Source: CAYUJH01 sp964394585
GTDB lineage: Bacteria; Bacteroidota; Bacteroidia; Cytophagales; Flammeovirgaceae
Assembly: GCA_964394585.1 (NCBI GenBank)
Contig: CAYMYI010000003.1
Coordinates: 1 to 64,000, forward strand
Direction: 5' to 3'
DNA: 64,000 nt
Made by a program: the position numbers and the translations under genes
Shown: positions 43,734 to 53,301 of the stretch, piece by piece
Layout of the letters: each line of letters begins with the position of its first letter
Numbering within the stretch: position 1 is the stretch's first letter
The notes under the pieces: generated by a model
Database searches by the model: none
Told to the model about the DNA's origin: nothing
What the model saw: only the letters and a program-made list of their open reading frames with translations

Positions 43734-44525
43734 TCATGGATGTACAAATTTCATCAGTTCCCGATTGGGGCTAAACAAGTAGAGTGTATCGCCAAAATAC
43801 AATACATGGGTAGCTTTTTGTGGGAGAGATATTTGGCTGGTTGTGCCTTCAAAAATATGGAATACAATTAACGTATCTTGGGTTTCGGAAAGCCAGTAAC
43901 AAGTCTCGCCAGTAAAGCCAAGCCACTCAGTAACAGTCGTAGGAAGCTGTTTCCGCAGGTTTCCCAGTAAATCAAAAATTAAAACACCTTGCTTTCGGTC
44001 TGCTATAAACAGCAGGTTTTGGTACTCTCGCAAGAAAGCCACCTCAAACTCGCTGCTAAGTTGAGGAATTGCCTCTAAACGCCATTCAAATACTACTTGG
44101 TTTTGGTTACTCACATTAACTAAACGAAAGTTAGTAGTATCGAATAGCCACACACCTCCGCTCGCTGAGGGCGTTGCGGCTGTAAAGAAACAGTCGGTGA
44201 GGCAGGGCAATGGCACTTCGTGTGTGTTTTGCAAGAAACGGTCGACTAACCACAATTCTTGACTTTCCCGGTAGAAAAGCATGGTATTTAGGCGGTTCCA
44301 TGCTTCTATATGAGATGGGAGGGTAAACTTTTGAGGTGAATACAACGCGGATTGTCGGCAGGTAGAGTCGTGCCGTAACAGTTCGCCTTCGGTGGTGAGT
44401 AAGTACAGGTTCTGCTGTAAATCGGTACTGAGAGTAACTACTTCGGGGATATTCACTTTTCGAATTAGCTGCCACTCTGTAGTGGAATCTGAAAGGAATG
44501 AAAATAAAATGGTAATGATGAGCAT
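43734..44525 (-). CDS. Hypothetical protein, possible beta-propeller
   Basis: I do not recognise a family. The ATG at 44525 (MLIITILFSFLSDSTTEW, a signal-like start) is chosen: the longer frame overlaps rsmF by 115 bp. 263 residues, rich in aromatic residues and strands with recurring patterns such as NLYLLTTEGELL, LLFIADRKQGVLIFDLLGN and VLYFGDTLYLFSPN, which suggests repeated four-stranded blades. Follows the rsmF-like gene by 38 bp on the same strand. Confidence 0.65.
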   Translation of the reverse strand: MLIITILFSFLSDSTTEWQLIRKVNIPEVVTLSTDLQQNLYLLTTEGELLRHDSTCRQSALYSPQKFTLPSHIEAWNRLNTMLFYRESQELWLVDRFLQNTHEVPLPCLTDCFFTAATPSASGGVWLFDTTNFRLVNVSNQNQVVFEWRLEAIPQLSSEFEVAFLREYQNLLFIADRKQGVLIFDLLGNLRKQLPTTVTEWLGFTGETCYWLSETQDTLIVFHIFEGTTSQISLPQKATHVLYFGDTLYLFSPNRELMKFVHP

Positions 44526-44563
44526 ACGCCAAGGCTTTTGTTGAAAACGATTAAACAGAAAGG

Positions 44564-45976
44564 TTATGATAGCACATCTTTCCGTAAACGCATTTCTGTA
44601 GGGTAGTAATTGTTTATACGGTTTGGAAGTACTTTCGCCCACCCCAGGGCTAAACCTTGGTAACACATGAGTACCCACCCCTTGGGAGGAGAGTCTGCCA
44701 AGATAATTTCCTCTTTGCGTAAGTAGCGGATTGCCTCTTCGTACGATAGTGCTATGCGTGGAATAGTTTCGGCAACTATGGAGCTTAATGCTAACGAATG
44801 GGCTGGCACTAGTTCCCCTTTTCGGAATTTCCCTGCTTCTAGCCCTAAGCGCTTGTATGGAAGAGCGCTGTATAATTGCTCAGCTTCTTTTTTTACAGAG
44901 TGAGGCAACACGCGCAATATGTCATCATCTAAAATCAACAGAAGCTCTTCGGGGTTTTTGAGCCACTGTCGTAAACCATCGTTGTATTTTTTAGGCAAAA
45001 ACTGAAGGCGTTGTCCACTTCCACTTCCTTTCTTTTTTGTTTTTTTAGGCTTGGGGGGTGTTTCCACGCTAGTCTGTTTCCGAAAGCATGCCATAAAAAA
45101 GCCTTCCCCTTTCACTTTGTGGAAATAAAACCGATAGCCATAGAATGTGCCCTGTGGAGTGTTTACCGTTTCTTCTACAATACCGCTTGTTAATGGTAAC
45201 GGGATGCGCACTGATTCGAACGCTTCTTTTTCGCTAAGCCATTGTAAGATTTCTTCATTTTCTTGTGGTGCAAATGTACAGGTGCTATACACTAACGTTC
45301 CACCTTCTTTAAGTGCAGGAAGTGCCTCGTCGAGGATTTGCCGTTGGGTTGCTGAGCAGCTTTGTACCAAGCCTTCTGACCACATGCTAATCGCTTTAGA
45401 GTCTTTGCGGAACATTCCTTCGCCAGAGCATGGAGCATCGATGACCAATGCATCGAAAAATTGCGGTAAACTTCGAAATTGCACCGCTTCGCCTGAAGTT
45501 ACCACACTGTTATGGTGTCCCCATCGCGTTAGGTTTTCAACCAATGAGGGGAGGCGGTTGCGCATCAGTTCGTTGCTTACTAGTAGACTATCTTCGGAAA
45601 GTATAGAAAGCAGTAACGTACTTTTACCACCCGGAGCGGCACATAAATCGAGTACGCGTAAAGGAGTGGCTAAAGGTAAAGCATGCTGCATTACCATTTC
45701 TAAAAACATAGAAGAGGCTTCTTGTACATAATATGCACCAGCAAAAATGAGGGGGTCTGCTGCAAACGAAGGACGGCTTTCTAAGTATCGCCCATGTTTT
45801 GCCCAAGGCACTGGGGGAGCCTCATCAAACTGCAAAGTGGGCTTTGTCGGGTTGAGACGTATGGAAGTAATCGGTTCAGTGTGGGTAATCGCTTCCAAAA
45901 ATTCGGAGGCACTGTTACCTAACTGGGCTGCAATGCGTTCAGTGAATTTTTGAGGAAGTTTTTGAGAGGGTTTCAT
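44564..45976 (-). CDS. RsmF/NSUN-type rRNA cytosine-C5 methyltransferase
   Basis: 470-residue SAM-dependent RNA m5C methyltransferase. Motif I LDLCAAPGGKSTLL, motif IV DAPCSGEGMFRKDSKAI and motif VI VYSTCTFAPQENEE (nucleophile Cys in the last) are intact. The C-terminal ~150 residues match the RsmF-specific tail (LLSNGKSPKGWVL-like end; here LADSPPKGWVLMCYQGLALGWAK). The target base is inferred from E. coli RsmF (16S C1407) and not proved. Confidence 0.9.
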   Translation of the reverse strand: MKPSQKLPQKFTERIAAQLGNSASEFLEAITHTEPITSIRLNPTKPTLQFDEAPPVPWAKHGRYLESRPSFAADPLIFAGAYYVQEASSMFLEMVMQHALPLATPLRVLDLCAAPGGKSTLLLSILSEDSLLVSNELMRNRLPSLVENLTRWGHHNSVVTSGEAVQFRSLPQFFDALVIDAPCSGEGMFRKDSKAISMWSEGLVQSCSATQRQILDEALPALKEGGTLVYSTCTFAPQENEEILQWLSEKEAFESVRIPLPLTSGIVEETVNTPQGTFYGYRFYFHKVKGEGFFMACFRKQTSVETPPKPKKTKKKGSGSGQRLQFLPKKYNDGLRQWLKNPEELLLILDDDILRVLPHSVKKEAEQLYSALPYKRLGLEAGKFRKGELVPAHSLALSSIVAETIPRIALSYEEAIRYLRKEEIILADSPPKGWVLMCYQGLALGWAKVLPNRINNYYPTEMRLRKDVLS

Positions 45977-46050
45977 CGTACGTAAATGGGTGAGTAAGCT
46001 GCGCTCATGATAATTTTAAAGAGGGAATGCTAGGCAAACAATAGTACATG

Positions 46051-46058
46051 TATCTTCG
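46051..46058 (+). promoter_or_regulatory. Weak -7-like box before argC
   Basis: TATCTTCG, one mismatch from TAnnTTTG, 57 bp before the argC start. No -33 TTG is clear. Confidence 0.28.
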
Positions 46059-46114
46059 CAAAGTTCGCTATTAATTTTAAAGCGTATGGTTTTACGTAAA
46101 AAACAAAGCTTATT

Positions 46115-47095
46115 ATGGTAAAAGTAGGGATTGTAGGAGGAGCAGGCTATACCGCCGGTGAGTTACTCCGTATTTTATTACGGCACCCTCGCGCCGNNNN
46201 NNNNNNGCGTGTATTGAGCCGTAGCCACCAAGGTGCACCTATTTATAAAGTACATAAAGATTTACTAGGTGAAACTACGCTCACTTTTGCAGAAGATTTT
46301 GCAGGAGCACCACTGGATGTTGTCTTTTTATGTAGCGGTCATGGGAAAGCGCGTGCATTTTTGGAAGAAAACCCGCTCCCCCCTTATACAAAAATTATTG
46401 ATTTAGGGAGAGATTTCCGCCTAACATCGGAAGCGCAATGGAAAACAAGCAGCTTTGTCTATGGGTTGCCCGAAGCGTATAAACCTCATATTCAGCAAGC
46501 GCGTTATGTGGCAAATCCGGGCTGTTTTGCAACAGCGATTCAGCTTGCCTTACTACCCTTAGCACAAGCAGGCGCTTTGGAAAACCCCGCGCATGTCCAT
46601 GCAATTACTGGCTCTACCGGGGCAGGTCAAGCAGCATCTCCTACTACACATTTTACGTGGCGCAACAACAATGTTTCAATTTATAAGCCTTTTACCCACC
46701 AACATCTCGATGAGATTCGGCAGACACTCGAAGAGAAACAACAAAAAAGAGTATCTATCAATTTTATCCCGGTGCGAGGAAATTTTACACGGGGCATCTT
46801 TGCAACAGTATACACAGAAACTTCGCTTTCGTTAGAGGAGGCAACAGCACTTTATCAAGCGGTTTATGCAGATGCTCCTATGACTTGGCTAGCAGACCAA
46901 CCCCTTAGTTTGAAAGAAGTAGTCAACACGGCAAAATGTTTTATCCACTTAGAAAAACATGGAAATCAACTGCTGATTACGAGTATCCTTGATAACCTGC
47001 TGAAGGGGGCTTCGGCACAAGCGATACAGAACATGAATTTGATGTTTGGGTTACCCGAAGATAGTGGGCTCCATCTGAAAGGAAACTTATTTTAA
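46115..47095 (+). CDS. argC: N-acetyl-gamma-glutamyl-phosphate reductase, interrupted by an N run
   Basis: NADPH enzyme of arginine synthesis. GGAGYTAGELLRILLRHP opens the Rossmann fold; the active-site Cys is in ANPGCFATA (about residue 137). The N run at 46197-46206 falls between HPRA and RVLSRSHQG, and the frame continues as given. No argB, argD or other arginine gene is adjacent, so the pathway is dispersed or the gene sits alone. Confidence 0.92.
   Translation: MVKVGIVGGAGYTAGELLRILLRHPRAXXXXRVLSRSHQGAPIYKVHKDLLGETTLTFAEDFAGAPLDVVFLCSGHGKARAFLEENPLPPYTKIIDLGRDFRLTSEAQWKTSSFVYGLPEAYKPHIQQARYVANPGCFATAIQLALLPLAQAGALENPAHVHAITGSTGAGQAASPTTHFTWRNNNVSIYKPFTHQHLDEIRQTLEEKQQKRVSINFIPVRGNFTRGIFATVYTETSLSLEEATALYQAVYADAPMTWLADQPLSLKEVVNTAKCFIHLEKHGNQLLITSILDNLLKGASAQAIQNMNLMFGLPEDSGLHLKGNLF
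46197..46206. other. Assembly gap (10 N) inside argC
   Basis: The flanks share only one base, and merging it would break the frame; sequence is probably missing. Family alignment suggests 2-4 codons lie here. Confidence 0.85.
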
Positions 47096-47129
47096 TATAG
47101 ATGCACAGGAATTTAAGCAGGTGGAAACT

Positions 47130-50100
47130 CTATGCCTTGGTGAGCACTAACAGCGTACGCGAGTCGCTTTCTTTATTAGAGAAAATCGGGATAAACATCC
47201 CCCGAAAATCTTCTTTGCCATCGTTTTTATGCAAAATGATAGATTCTTCCATTAGCCTGCCTTCTTGTAAGATCTTGGCGATAGAGTCTTTTTCAGCTCC
47301 ATTTTTAAGAGTTACCCATTGGGTTAGTTCCCCTTGTGCTGTATGTGCATACGCAGGCTGATAGCTGAACAGATTACTAGCCAACTCGTTTAATGTGATA
47401 ATTTGCCCCTGATTGTTCAGCAACAGTGTGGGGAGTAAATCGTTTTGTGCAAGCGCTTCAACATTTACCTCTTTGCCGTTATCTTCTACATCGAGCTTTT
47501 CGAGCAAAGTTTGCAGGGCTTTTTCCGAGTCGTGGCGTTGCATATGCAATAAGGCATTTTTCGCCTTTTCTACTACGAGCGACTCGCGTAAGGCTTGCTC
47601 TTGTTCAATTTGTTGGGTGATGTCAAATGTAATGCCTATGTATCGGGTGATTTTCCCGTAATTATCTAGCATACGTGCTATGGTAGTATCGCCCCACCAT
47701 ACTTTTCCATCAAAACTATGATAAGGAATGATTTCTCTGTACACTGCCTCATTTTCAAACGCTTTGAATAATTCATTGATTGGACGGCTGTAACGCGGAT
47801 GATCTACTATTTCGATAAAAGGTTTGTGGACGAGCTGTGTGCGAGTTGTGGCAAGTTTAGCACATAGGGCTTTATTTGCAGCGGAAATGTTTTGATGCAG
47901 GTCGATTTCGAAAATAAACGCGGCTTGGTCGAGCATTCGGATGCGCGTTTCCAGCTCTAGCTTTTGGCTGTTAAGATATTGCTGTACAACTTCGAGTTCA
48001 GAGACTGTATGCGATAGCTCTTCTTTGTTTTTAGTGAGTGAGATTTCAAGTTTCTTCTGTGCGGTAATATCAATAAGAATGACGAGGACTTTATAGATTT
48101 TTCCCGATAGGTTATAAATCGGGTTCATATTTACAATACAGTAGCGCTCTTCGTGTGTGCTTGTTTCGAACCGCAATGTTTCGGATAGCATTTTACCGGA
48201 AAGCACGTCATCCCAAATTTCTTGGAAGTGCTGGCGTTCTTCAAGTTGTAAGAATGCAGTTAGTGTACGGTTTCTGAAATCTTTTCGCTTGTAGCCTAAA
48301 AAAGAGGCAAAAGTGGCATTCCCGGAAATGATTTTCTCGTCGGTGTCCAAATCAATCATAGGGAAAGAGTTGCTTATTGCATTAATTTTAGAAGTATAAT
48401 CTAAGTCTTTTTCTTTCTCTTCAGTAGTGAACTGAGCAATTTGAATAATTTTATAGGGGGTTCCTTCAACATCGAAAATAGGGTTATAGGTGCCATTGAG
48501 CCAGATTTCTTTCCCAAATTTATTCACTCGCTTGTACTCTCCGGAAATGAAGGAGCCGCGTTGCAAACTGTTCCATAAAAGCTGGTACCGGTTTGTATCG
48601 AGTTCTTCTTGGGGTACTAAAGCCCGCTCGTTACTACCTACTAACTCCTTTCGGGTATACCCCATAATGCTGAGGTACATCTCGTTTACTTCTAAAATGT
48701 TACCTTCTAAATCGAACTCAACGGTAGCACTTGTCTTATTAATCGCGTCAATAATATTGCGGCTCAGGTTAGTTTCCGATTCGAGTTCGGCGAGCTTATC
48801 GTTTAAGATTTTCTGTGTGTTTTCAAGTTGCAAAGCATTTTGTTTCATCTCTTCTTCTTTCTCTTGCAACTCTTGGTTTACGCGTTGGGTCTCGTTGAGC
48901 AATCGTTGGGTATTAAGGGAAACTTGTAACGTAGCCATGATGCTGGCAAAACGTCCGCAAGCAGCTTCTACAAACTCGATTTCGTGGGGCGTTATTGGAT
49001 GAAAAGATGCTAATTCGATAGCTCCGTAGAGGTTCGTTTGTTCTTTAATAGGAACAATGAGCAACACTCTGGGGGGTGCAGTACCTAAACCAGAAGTTAT
49101 ATGCACATATTGCTCTGGTACTTTCTCAGTGTATGTAGTGCTTTCTTCTGCGATACATTGCCCAATTAGCCCTTCACCTACTCGAATCGTTTTACTTAAA
49201 AACTTTTTTTTATCAAAAGCATAGCAAGCTTGCATCGTGAACAGGTCATTCTGTTCTGACTCGCGCAAGAAAACAGCGCCTTGGTTTAGGTTGAGGTACT
49301 TAACTATGAATTTGAGGAAGCTAAAACTCAGACTTTCAATCTCCTCTAGTTTATGGCTGTTTAAAATCTGTGCAACTTCGGCAATTCCATTATTGAACCA
49401 AGTTTGCCTGCGTTCTTCTTCAGAAAAGGAAATCAGTTTATCGCGCATTTCAAGCAGAGCACTTCCTAAGTCTCCTTTTTCTACACTTTCACTTAATGTT
49501 TTGTTAAGTTGCCCTTCGCCGATGGAGCGGGCAAAGTTTGTTGCTTCGTTTACGCCCTCCATGATAGTGCGTAGCAGCAATTGAAGTTCTTGAATGGCAT
49601 TTGGGTTGGTAACCTGCTTACGGTTGGTGAGTTGTACGGCAGAGGAGGCATCTTTTAGAGTATCATGCAAACGTTGCATATAAATCACCCGAAACAGGTA
49701 AATACCATAGATAGCGCTACTGATAATCCCTAAAATGACAAGAAACAAGATGAGGCGAGTACGGTTACGCCCTGACTCTACAAAACGATATACGCTATCG
49801 CCAATTCGATTGTTGAGTACTACCAGCCGCTCGTTATTTTCGGCTAAAAAATTAAGCGCAAGAGCCGCGTTGCTTTTCAACTTTATGAGGGCATTTCCGG
49901 TTTCGCTCTGAGTAATATTACTGGCTACTAGCTTTTGAAGTTGCTCTTTGTGTTGCTTAAACTCTCGATTGAATGCATTAATGTGTTGTTGTACTTCTTT
50001 GCCTTTAATAGGCTCTAATTCGTAAGTGTGTTGGTTACGTTCAAATGTGCCTCCTTCGGTAATTCCTTCGATTGTTTGCTCAATAATCGAAATGTTTTCT

Positions 50101-50321
50101 CGTAGTGCTTTAAATGTAACGTTGTCGTAGGTTTCGTAATAATTTTGGGCACGGAGGGGGAGTTGTTGTATATAAATGTTATTCTGTTCGATAAACATTT
50201 CTTGTACGAGTTCGTCTTGCGATTCGTACACGGCAATATTTATCCACCCTAGTATGGTGAGCACAATTACGAGAACCATGGCTCCAATTAACTTGGCTTC
50301 TGTAGGGATGGATTGTAGCAT
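47130..50321 (-). CDS. Membrane multi-PAS/GAF sensor protein without a recognisable output domain
   Basis: 1063 residues. Transmembrane helices at about 12-32 and 197-217 flank a periplasmic four-helix-like sensor region. Then come a HAMP-like linker, a GAF domain (about 305-470; GLIGQCIAEESTTYTEKV, LIVPIKEQTNLYGAIELASF, partly quoted), a coiled coil, and about four PAS-type domains (535-650, 660-770, 805-915, 955-1060; e.g. FDLEGNILEVNEMYLSIMGY, IGITFDITQQ). No H box, ATPase, GGDEF, EAL, PP2C or methyl-accepting motif is visible, and no kinase gene follows in the same direction. It may pass a signal by protein contact. Confidence 0.85.
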   Translation of the reverse strand: MLQSIPTEAKLIGAMVLVIVLTILGWINIAVYESQDELVQEMFIEQNNIYIQQLPLRAQNYYETYDNVTFKALRENISIIEQTIEGITEGGTFERNQHTYELEPIKGKEVQQHINAFNREFKQHKEQLQKLVASNITQSETGNALIKLKSNAALALNFLAENNERLVVLNNRIGDSVYRFVESGRNRTRLILFLVILGIISSAIYGIYLFRVIYMQRLHDTLKDASSAVQLTNRKQVTNPNAIQELQLLLRTIMEGVNEATNFARSIGEGQLNKTLSESVEKGDLGSALLEMRDKLISFSEEERRQTWFNNGIAEVAQILNSHKLEEIESLSFSFLKFIVKYLNLNQGAVFLRESEQNDLFTMQACYAFDKKKFLSKTIRVGEGLIGQCIAEESTTYTEKVPEQYVHITSGLGTAPPRVLLIVPIKEQTNLYGAIELASFHPITPHEIEFVEAACGRFASIMATLQVSLNTQRLLNETQRVNQELQEKEEEMKQNALQLENTQKILNDKLAELESETNLSRNIIDAINKTSATVEFDLEGNILEVNEMYLSIMGYTRKELVGSNERALVPQEELDTNRYQLLWNSLQRGSFISGEYKRVNKFGKEIWLNGTYNPIFDVEGTPYKIIQIAQFTTEEKEKDLDYTSKINAISNSFPMIDLDTDEKIISGNATFASFLGYKRKDFRNRTLTAFLQLEERQHFQEIWDDVLSGKMLSETLRFETSTHEERYCIVNMNPIYNLSGKIYKVLVILIDITAQKKLEISLTKNKEELSHTVSELEVVQQYLNSQKLELETRIRMLDQAAFIFEIDLHQNISAANKALCAKLATTRTQLVHKPFIEIVDHPRYSRPINELFKAFENEAVYREIIPYHSFDGKVWWGDTTIARMLDNYGKITRYIGITFDITQQIEQEQALRESLVVEKAKNALLHMQRHDSEKALQTLLEKLDVEDNGKEVNVEALAQNDLLPTLLLNNQGQIITLNELASNLFSYQPAYAHTAQGELTQWVTLKNGAEKDSIAKILQEGRLMEESIILHKNDGKEDFRGMFIPIFSNKESDSRTLLVLTKA

Positions 50322-50411
50322 AAATGAATAAGTACTCTAAGCGTTTCGTATCCTAAATATACTGAGGGTTTGGTAGTTTATGGCAATAACGCTCGGTTGG
50401 TAACTTAGATT

Positions 50412-51473
50412 TTATGCTTCTTGTGGGTTTTCTGCTTTATGCAGGGAGGTGATACGATGGGCAAATGGAAGTTTTGAAAACTGATTTCTTCGTTTTACAA
50501 AGTAATCCCAAACAATAAGGCTTGGGTAAGTTTCGGGAAAAGCGCGAGGTTTGTGAGGGATGGCTTTCCGTTTATGCAACATTTTGGGTAGTAGCCGATA
50601 GAAAGAAAAGTGCGCTTTTACAATGGCGGTGAGGTTGCCCAGTTCGCCAAGTACCAGAAAACGGATGCCAGCAACAAAGTCAAGCAATAGCCGAAAAAAT
50701 ACAGAGAATATCCACTGTCTTTGATTTTTCACAAGCACTAATAAGCTATTGCGGAAATTATAAAATGTTTTTCGAGGGTTTGTTTTATGCAAGGTACCGC
50801 CCCCTACATGGTATACGGTGCTACTACCTACATAGTGGATGGCATAGCCGGCTCTCTTTAATCGCCAGCAGAGGTCGATTTCTTCCATATGGGCAAAAAA
50901 ATCTTCGTCCAACCCACCGATTTGGTGATATAGCTCAGCACGAATCATCATGCAGGCGCCGGTTGCCCAAAAAATGGCGCATGCATCGTCGTATTGATGC
51001 ATATCAGGCTCTAAGGTGTCAAAAATGCGCCCTCGGCAAAACGGATAGCCTAACGCATCGATAAATCCTCCTCCTGCACCGGCATATTCAAATAAATGCT
51101 GCTCATGGTACGATTTGATTTTAGGTTGAACAGCAGCCACTTCAGGGTGAGTATAAATGTGTTGATAAAGGGGAAGGAGCCAATTAGCCGTTACCTCTAC
51201 ATCGGAATTGAGCAATACGTAATACGATGCTTCAATTTGCGCTAAGGCTTGGTTGTACCCTCCACAGAATCCGTAGTTGGATCCTAGTGGTAAAAAAGTA
51301 ACTTCGGGAAAGTTGCTCACAACGTCGGCAGAGCGGTCAGTAGAGCCGTTATCGGCAACTACAATATGTGCTCCTGAGGAGTGTTGCAATACAGAAGGTA
51401 GAAAGGTTTGTAGATGATTAGCGCCATTATAATTTAAGATTACAACGGCAACTTCGCTTTTAGAGATTTCCAA
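50412..51473 (-). CDS. Glycosyltransferase family 2
   Basis: 353 residues. GT-A fold: VAVVILNYNGANHLQTF, ADNGSTDRS, LLNSDVEVTANWL with the DxD-like N-S-D, and the EEIDLCWRLKRAGY motif that carries the catalytic base. The last ~100 residues contain a hydrophobic helix and basic tail, as in rhamnosyl- or other cell-surface glycan transferases. The gene follows ybaB by 66 bp. Substrate unknown. Confidence 0.9.
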   Translation of the reverse strand: MEISKSEVAVVILNYNGANHLQTFLPSVLQHSSGAHIVVADNGSTDRSADVVSNFPEVTFLPLGSNYGFCGGYNQALAQIEASYYVLLNSDVEVTANWLLPLYQHIYTHPEVAAVQPKIKSYHEQHLFEYAGAGGGFIDALGYPFCRGRIFDTLEPDMHQYDDACAIFWATGACMMIRAELYHQIGGLDEDFFAHMEEIDLCWRLKRAGYAIHYVGSSTVYHVGGGTLHKTNPRKTFYNFRNSLLVLVKNQRQWIFSVFFRLLLDFVAGIRFLVLGELGNLTAIVKAHFSFYRLLPKMLHKRKAIPHKPRAFPETYPSLIVWDYFVKRRNQFSKLPFAHRITSLHKAENPQEA

Positions 51474-51539
51474 AGGAATATAACAGGTTTAGTGCTCGTT
51501 TGAAAGATGATTGCTTGTTATACTAAGTGAAATTAGTGG

Positions 51540-51866
51540 CTACATATTGCCAAAATCCATACCAGGGATATTGGGGAGCAATCCTTCGGTAGAGCGTTTA
51601 AGTTCGTCTTTAGCTTTTAGTTCTACTTCTTCTAGTGCTTTGTTTACGGCAGCTACCACTAAATCTTGTAGTACTTCTTTATCTTCTGGTTTTACCAAAG
51701 AGTCATCAATTTTAATGCGAATAAGTTGCTTTAAACCATTGACCTCGGCTTCTACCATGCCTGCTCCTGCTTCGCCGGTTGCCGTTACATTTACTAGATT
51801 ATCTTGGGCATCTTTGAGCTTGGTTTGCATCTCCTTCATTTTGCCCATCATTTTCATAAAATCCAT
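51540..51866 (-). CDS. ybaB: YbaB/EbfC-family nucleoid-associated protein
   Basis: 108 residues from the ATG at 51866 (MDFMKMMGKMKEMQTKL); the longer frame reaches back into non-conserved sequence. VTATGEAGAGMVEAEVNGLKQLIRIKIDDSLV and the acidic, Leu-rich helix VAAVNKALEEVELKAKDEL are the family core (quoted in pieces). It binds DNA as a dimer. Usually beside dnaX/recR, but not here. Confidence 0.92.
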   Translation of the reverse strand: MDFMKMMGKMKEMQTKLKDAQDNLVNVTATGEAGAGMVEAEVNGLKQLIRIKIDDSLVKPEDKEVLQDLVVAAVNKALEEVELKAKDELKRSTEGLLPNIPGMDFGNM

Positions 51867-51977
51867 AATACTATATTTAGGGTGATTAAACGCTACTTGC
51901 CAAAGATAGCAAGTGTGTACTACGAATAATTTGTAGGGCACAAAAAAGGTTCTATTTGCGCAAAATTTACACAGCCT

Positions 51978-53252
51978 CTACGAAGGATTCGCTGAGTGTG
52001 CTTGTGCTTCGAGTTGTTGACGTAGAAGATTGAGGGCAAGCGTAGCGGTAACTTGGATATTAGCCATACGATTTTTCGATAAGTTGAGCAGCTTGGCTTG
52101 CGTTCCGTTTTGGTCGGCATAGCCAATCCAGATTGTTCCAACAGGTTTGTGAGGAGTTGCTCCCCCCGGACCGGCGATTCCCGTTACGGCAAGGGCGCAA
52201 TCTGCTTGCAGGCGCTGACGCACCCCTTCTGCCATTTCGCGGACGGTTTCTTCGCTTACGGCGCCAAATTGCTCGAGGGTGCTAGAATGCACTCCAAGTT
52301 GGCTTTCTTTTACGGCGTTGCTGTATGCTACTACCCCACCAAGAAAGTAAGCTGAGCAGCCTGCTATGTTAGTAATTCGGTTAGCGATGAGCCCTCCGGT
52401 ACAACTTTCGGCGACGGCAAGGGTTTTTTGAGCGGCAATCAGCTGCTTTCCTATGGTTTCTTCTAGTTCTTCATTTTCAAAGGCGTAGGTATAGGGGCGT
52501 GCTACCGGGGGGAATCCTCGGAGCTGGGTATCAATTAAAGTAAGAGATTCTTGTGCAGAATTACCCCAAGCCGTGAGGCGTAGCCGAACTTCGGCAAGGC
52601 GGGGTAAATAGGCTAGTTTTACATTGGTAGGAAATTGCTGTTCCCATTCAGCTAAAAGGGGGGCTAGTTTTGACTCTGGAATACCCACGGTCCGTATCAT
52701 CCGATGGGTGATAAACGGAGTTTTAAAATGCTTTTGCAAACGCGGGAGTGCAAAATCGCGCATCATTGCCTTCATTTCTCTGGGGACTCCGGGCATGGCA
52801 ATCCACACTTTGCCGTTGTGTTCGAACCACATTCCGGGGGCAGTTCCCCAATGGTTCATGATGGCAAGAGCATTCTCGGGCAAATCGGCTTGGGTTTCGT
52901 TAAGGGCATCCATAGAAAGCCCATAGTTTGTAAGCAATTGTTCTATGTGGGTAAGTACTTCAGGCCGCCTGCTAATTTGTACTCCGAAAAACTCAGCAAA
53001 CGTACGTTTGGTAACGTCGTCTTGTGTAGGTCCCAGCCCGCCGGTAGTAATAATTACCTCGGCACGTTGACTTGCCTCTTGTAGCGCATTCCGAATTACC
53101 TCGGCACTATCGCCAACCGTGGTTTTACGTGCTAGTGGAATGCCTATGGAGGAAAGCTGCTCGCCTAGCCATTGGCTATTGGTATCGTTAATTTGACCGT
53201 ATAAAATCTCATCGCCAATGGTGATGACCTCTGCTTTTGGAGAAGAATTCAT
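51978..53252 (-). CDS. cinA: CinA-family nicotinamide-nucleotide amidase/competence-damage protein
   Basis: 424 residues with two domains: the N-terminal MoCF/COG1058 pyrophosphatase-like part (EVITIGDEILYGQINDTNS, TTGGLGPTQDD, PGVPREMK) and the C-terminal deamidase (AESCTGGLIANRIT, SAYFLGGVVAYSN, AVTGIAGPGG). The enzyme deamidates NMN, salvaging pyridine nucleotides. It lies between leuA and ybaB on the same strand; an operon is possible. Confidence 0.93.
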   Translation of the reverse strand: MNSSPKAEVITIGDEILYGQINDTNSQWLGEQLSSIGIPLARKTTVGDSAEVIRNALQEASQRAEVIITTGGLGPTQDDVTKRTFAEFFGVQISRRPEVLTHIEQLLTNYGLSMDALNETQADLPENALAIMNHWGTAPGMWFEHNGKVWIAMPGVPREMKAMMRDFALPRLQKHFKTPFITHRMIRTVGIPESKLAPLLAEWEQQFPTNVKLAYLPRLAEVRLRLTAWGNSAQESLTLIDTQLRGFPPVARPYTYAFENEELEETIGKQLIAAQKTLAVAESCTGGLIANRITNIAGCSAYFLGGVVAYSNAVKESQLGVHSSTLEQFGAVSEETVREMAEGVRQRLQADCALAVTGIAGPGGATPHKPVGTIWIGYADQNGTQAKLLNLSKNRMANIQVTATLALNLLRQQLEAQAHSANPS

Positions 53253-53301
53253 AAGTTGTTTTTCGCTTTCGTTTCAACATCTTTCCCTAAGTAAGCAGAA
53301 A

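Noticed and set aside
45147..45731. 194-codon plus-strand frame
   Set aside because: Antisense to the RsmF-like methyltransferase and without a family pattern.
48490..49002. 170-codon plus-strand frame
   Set aside because: Antisense to the PAS/GAF sensor; Ser-rich shadow of coiled-coil codons.
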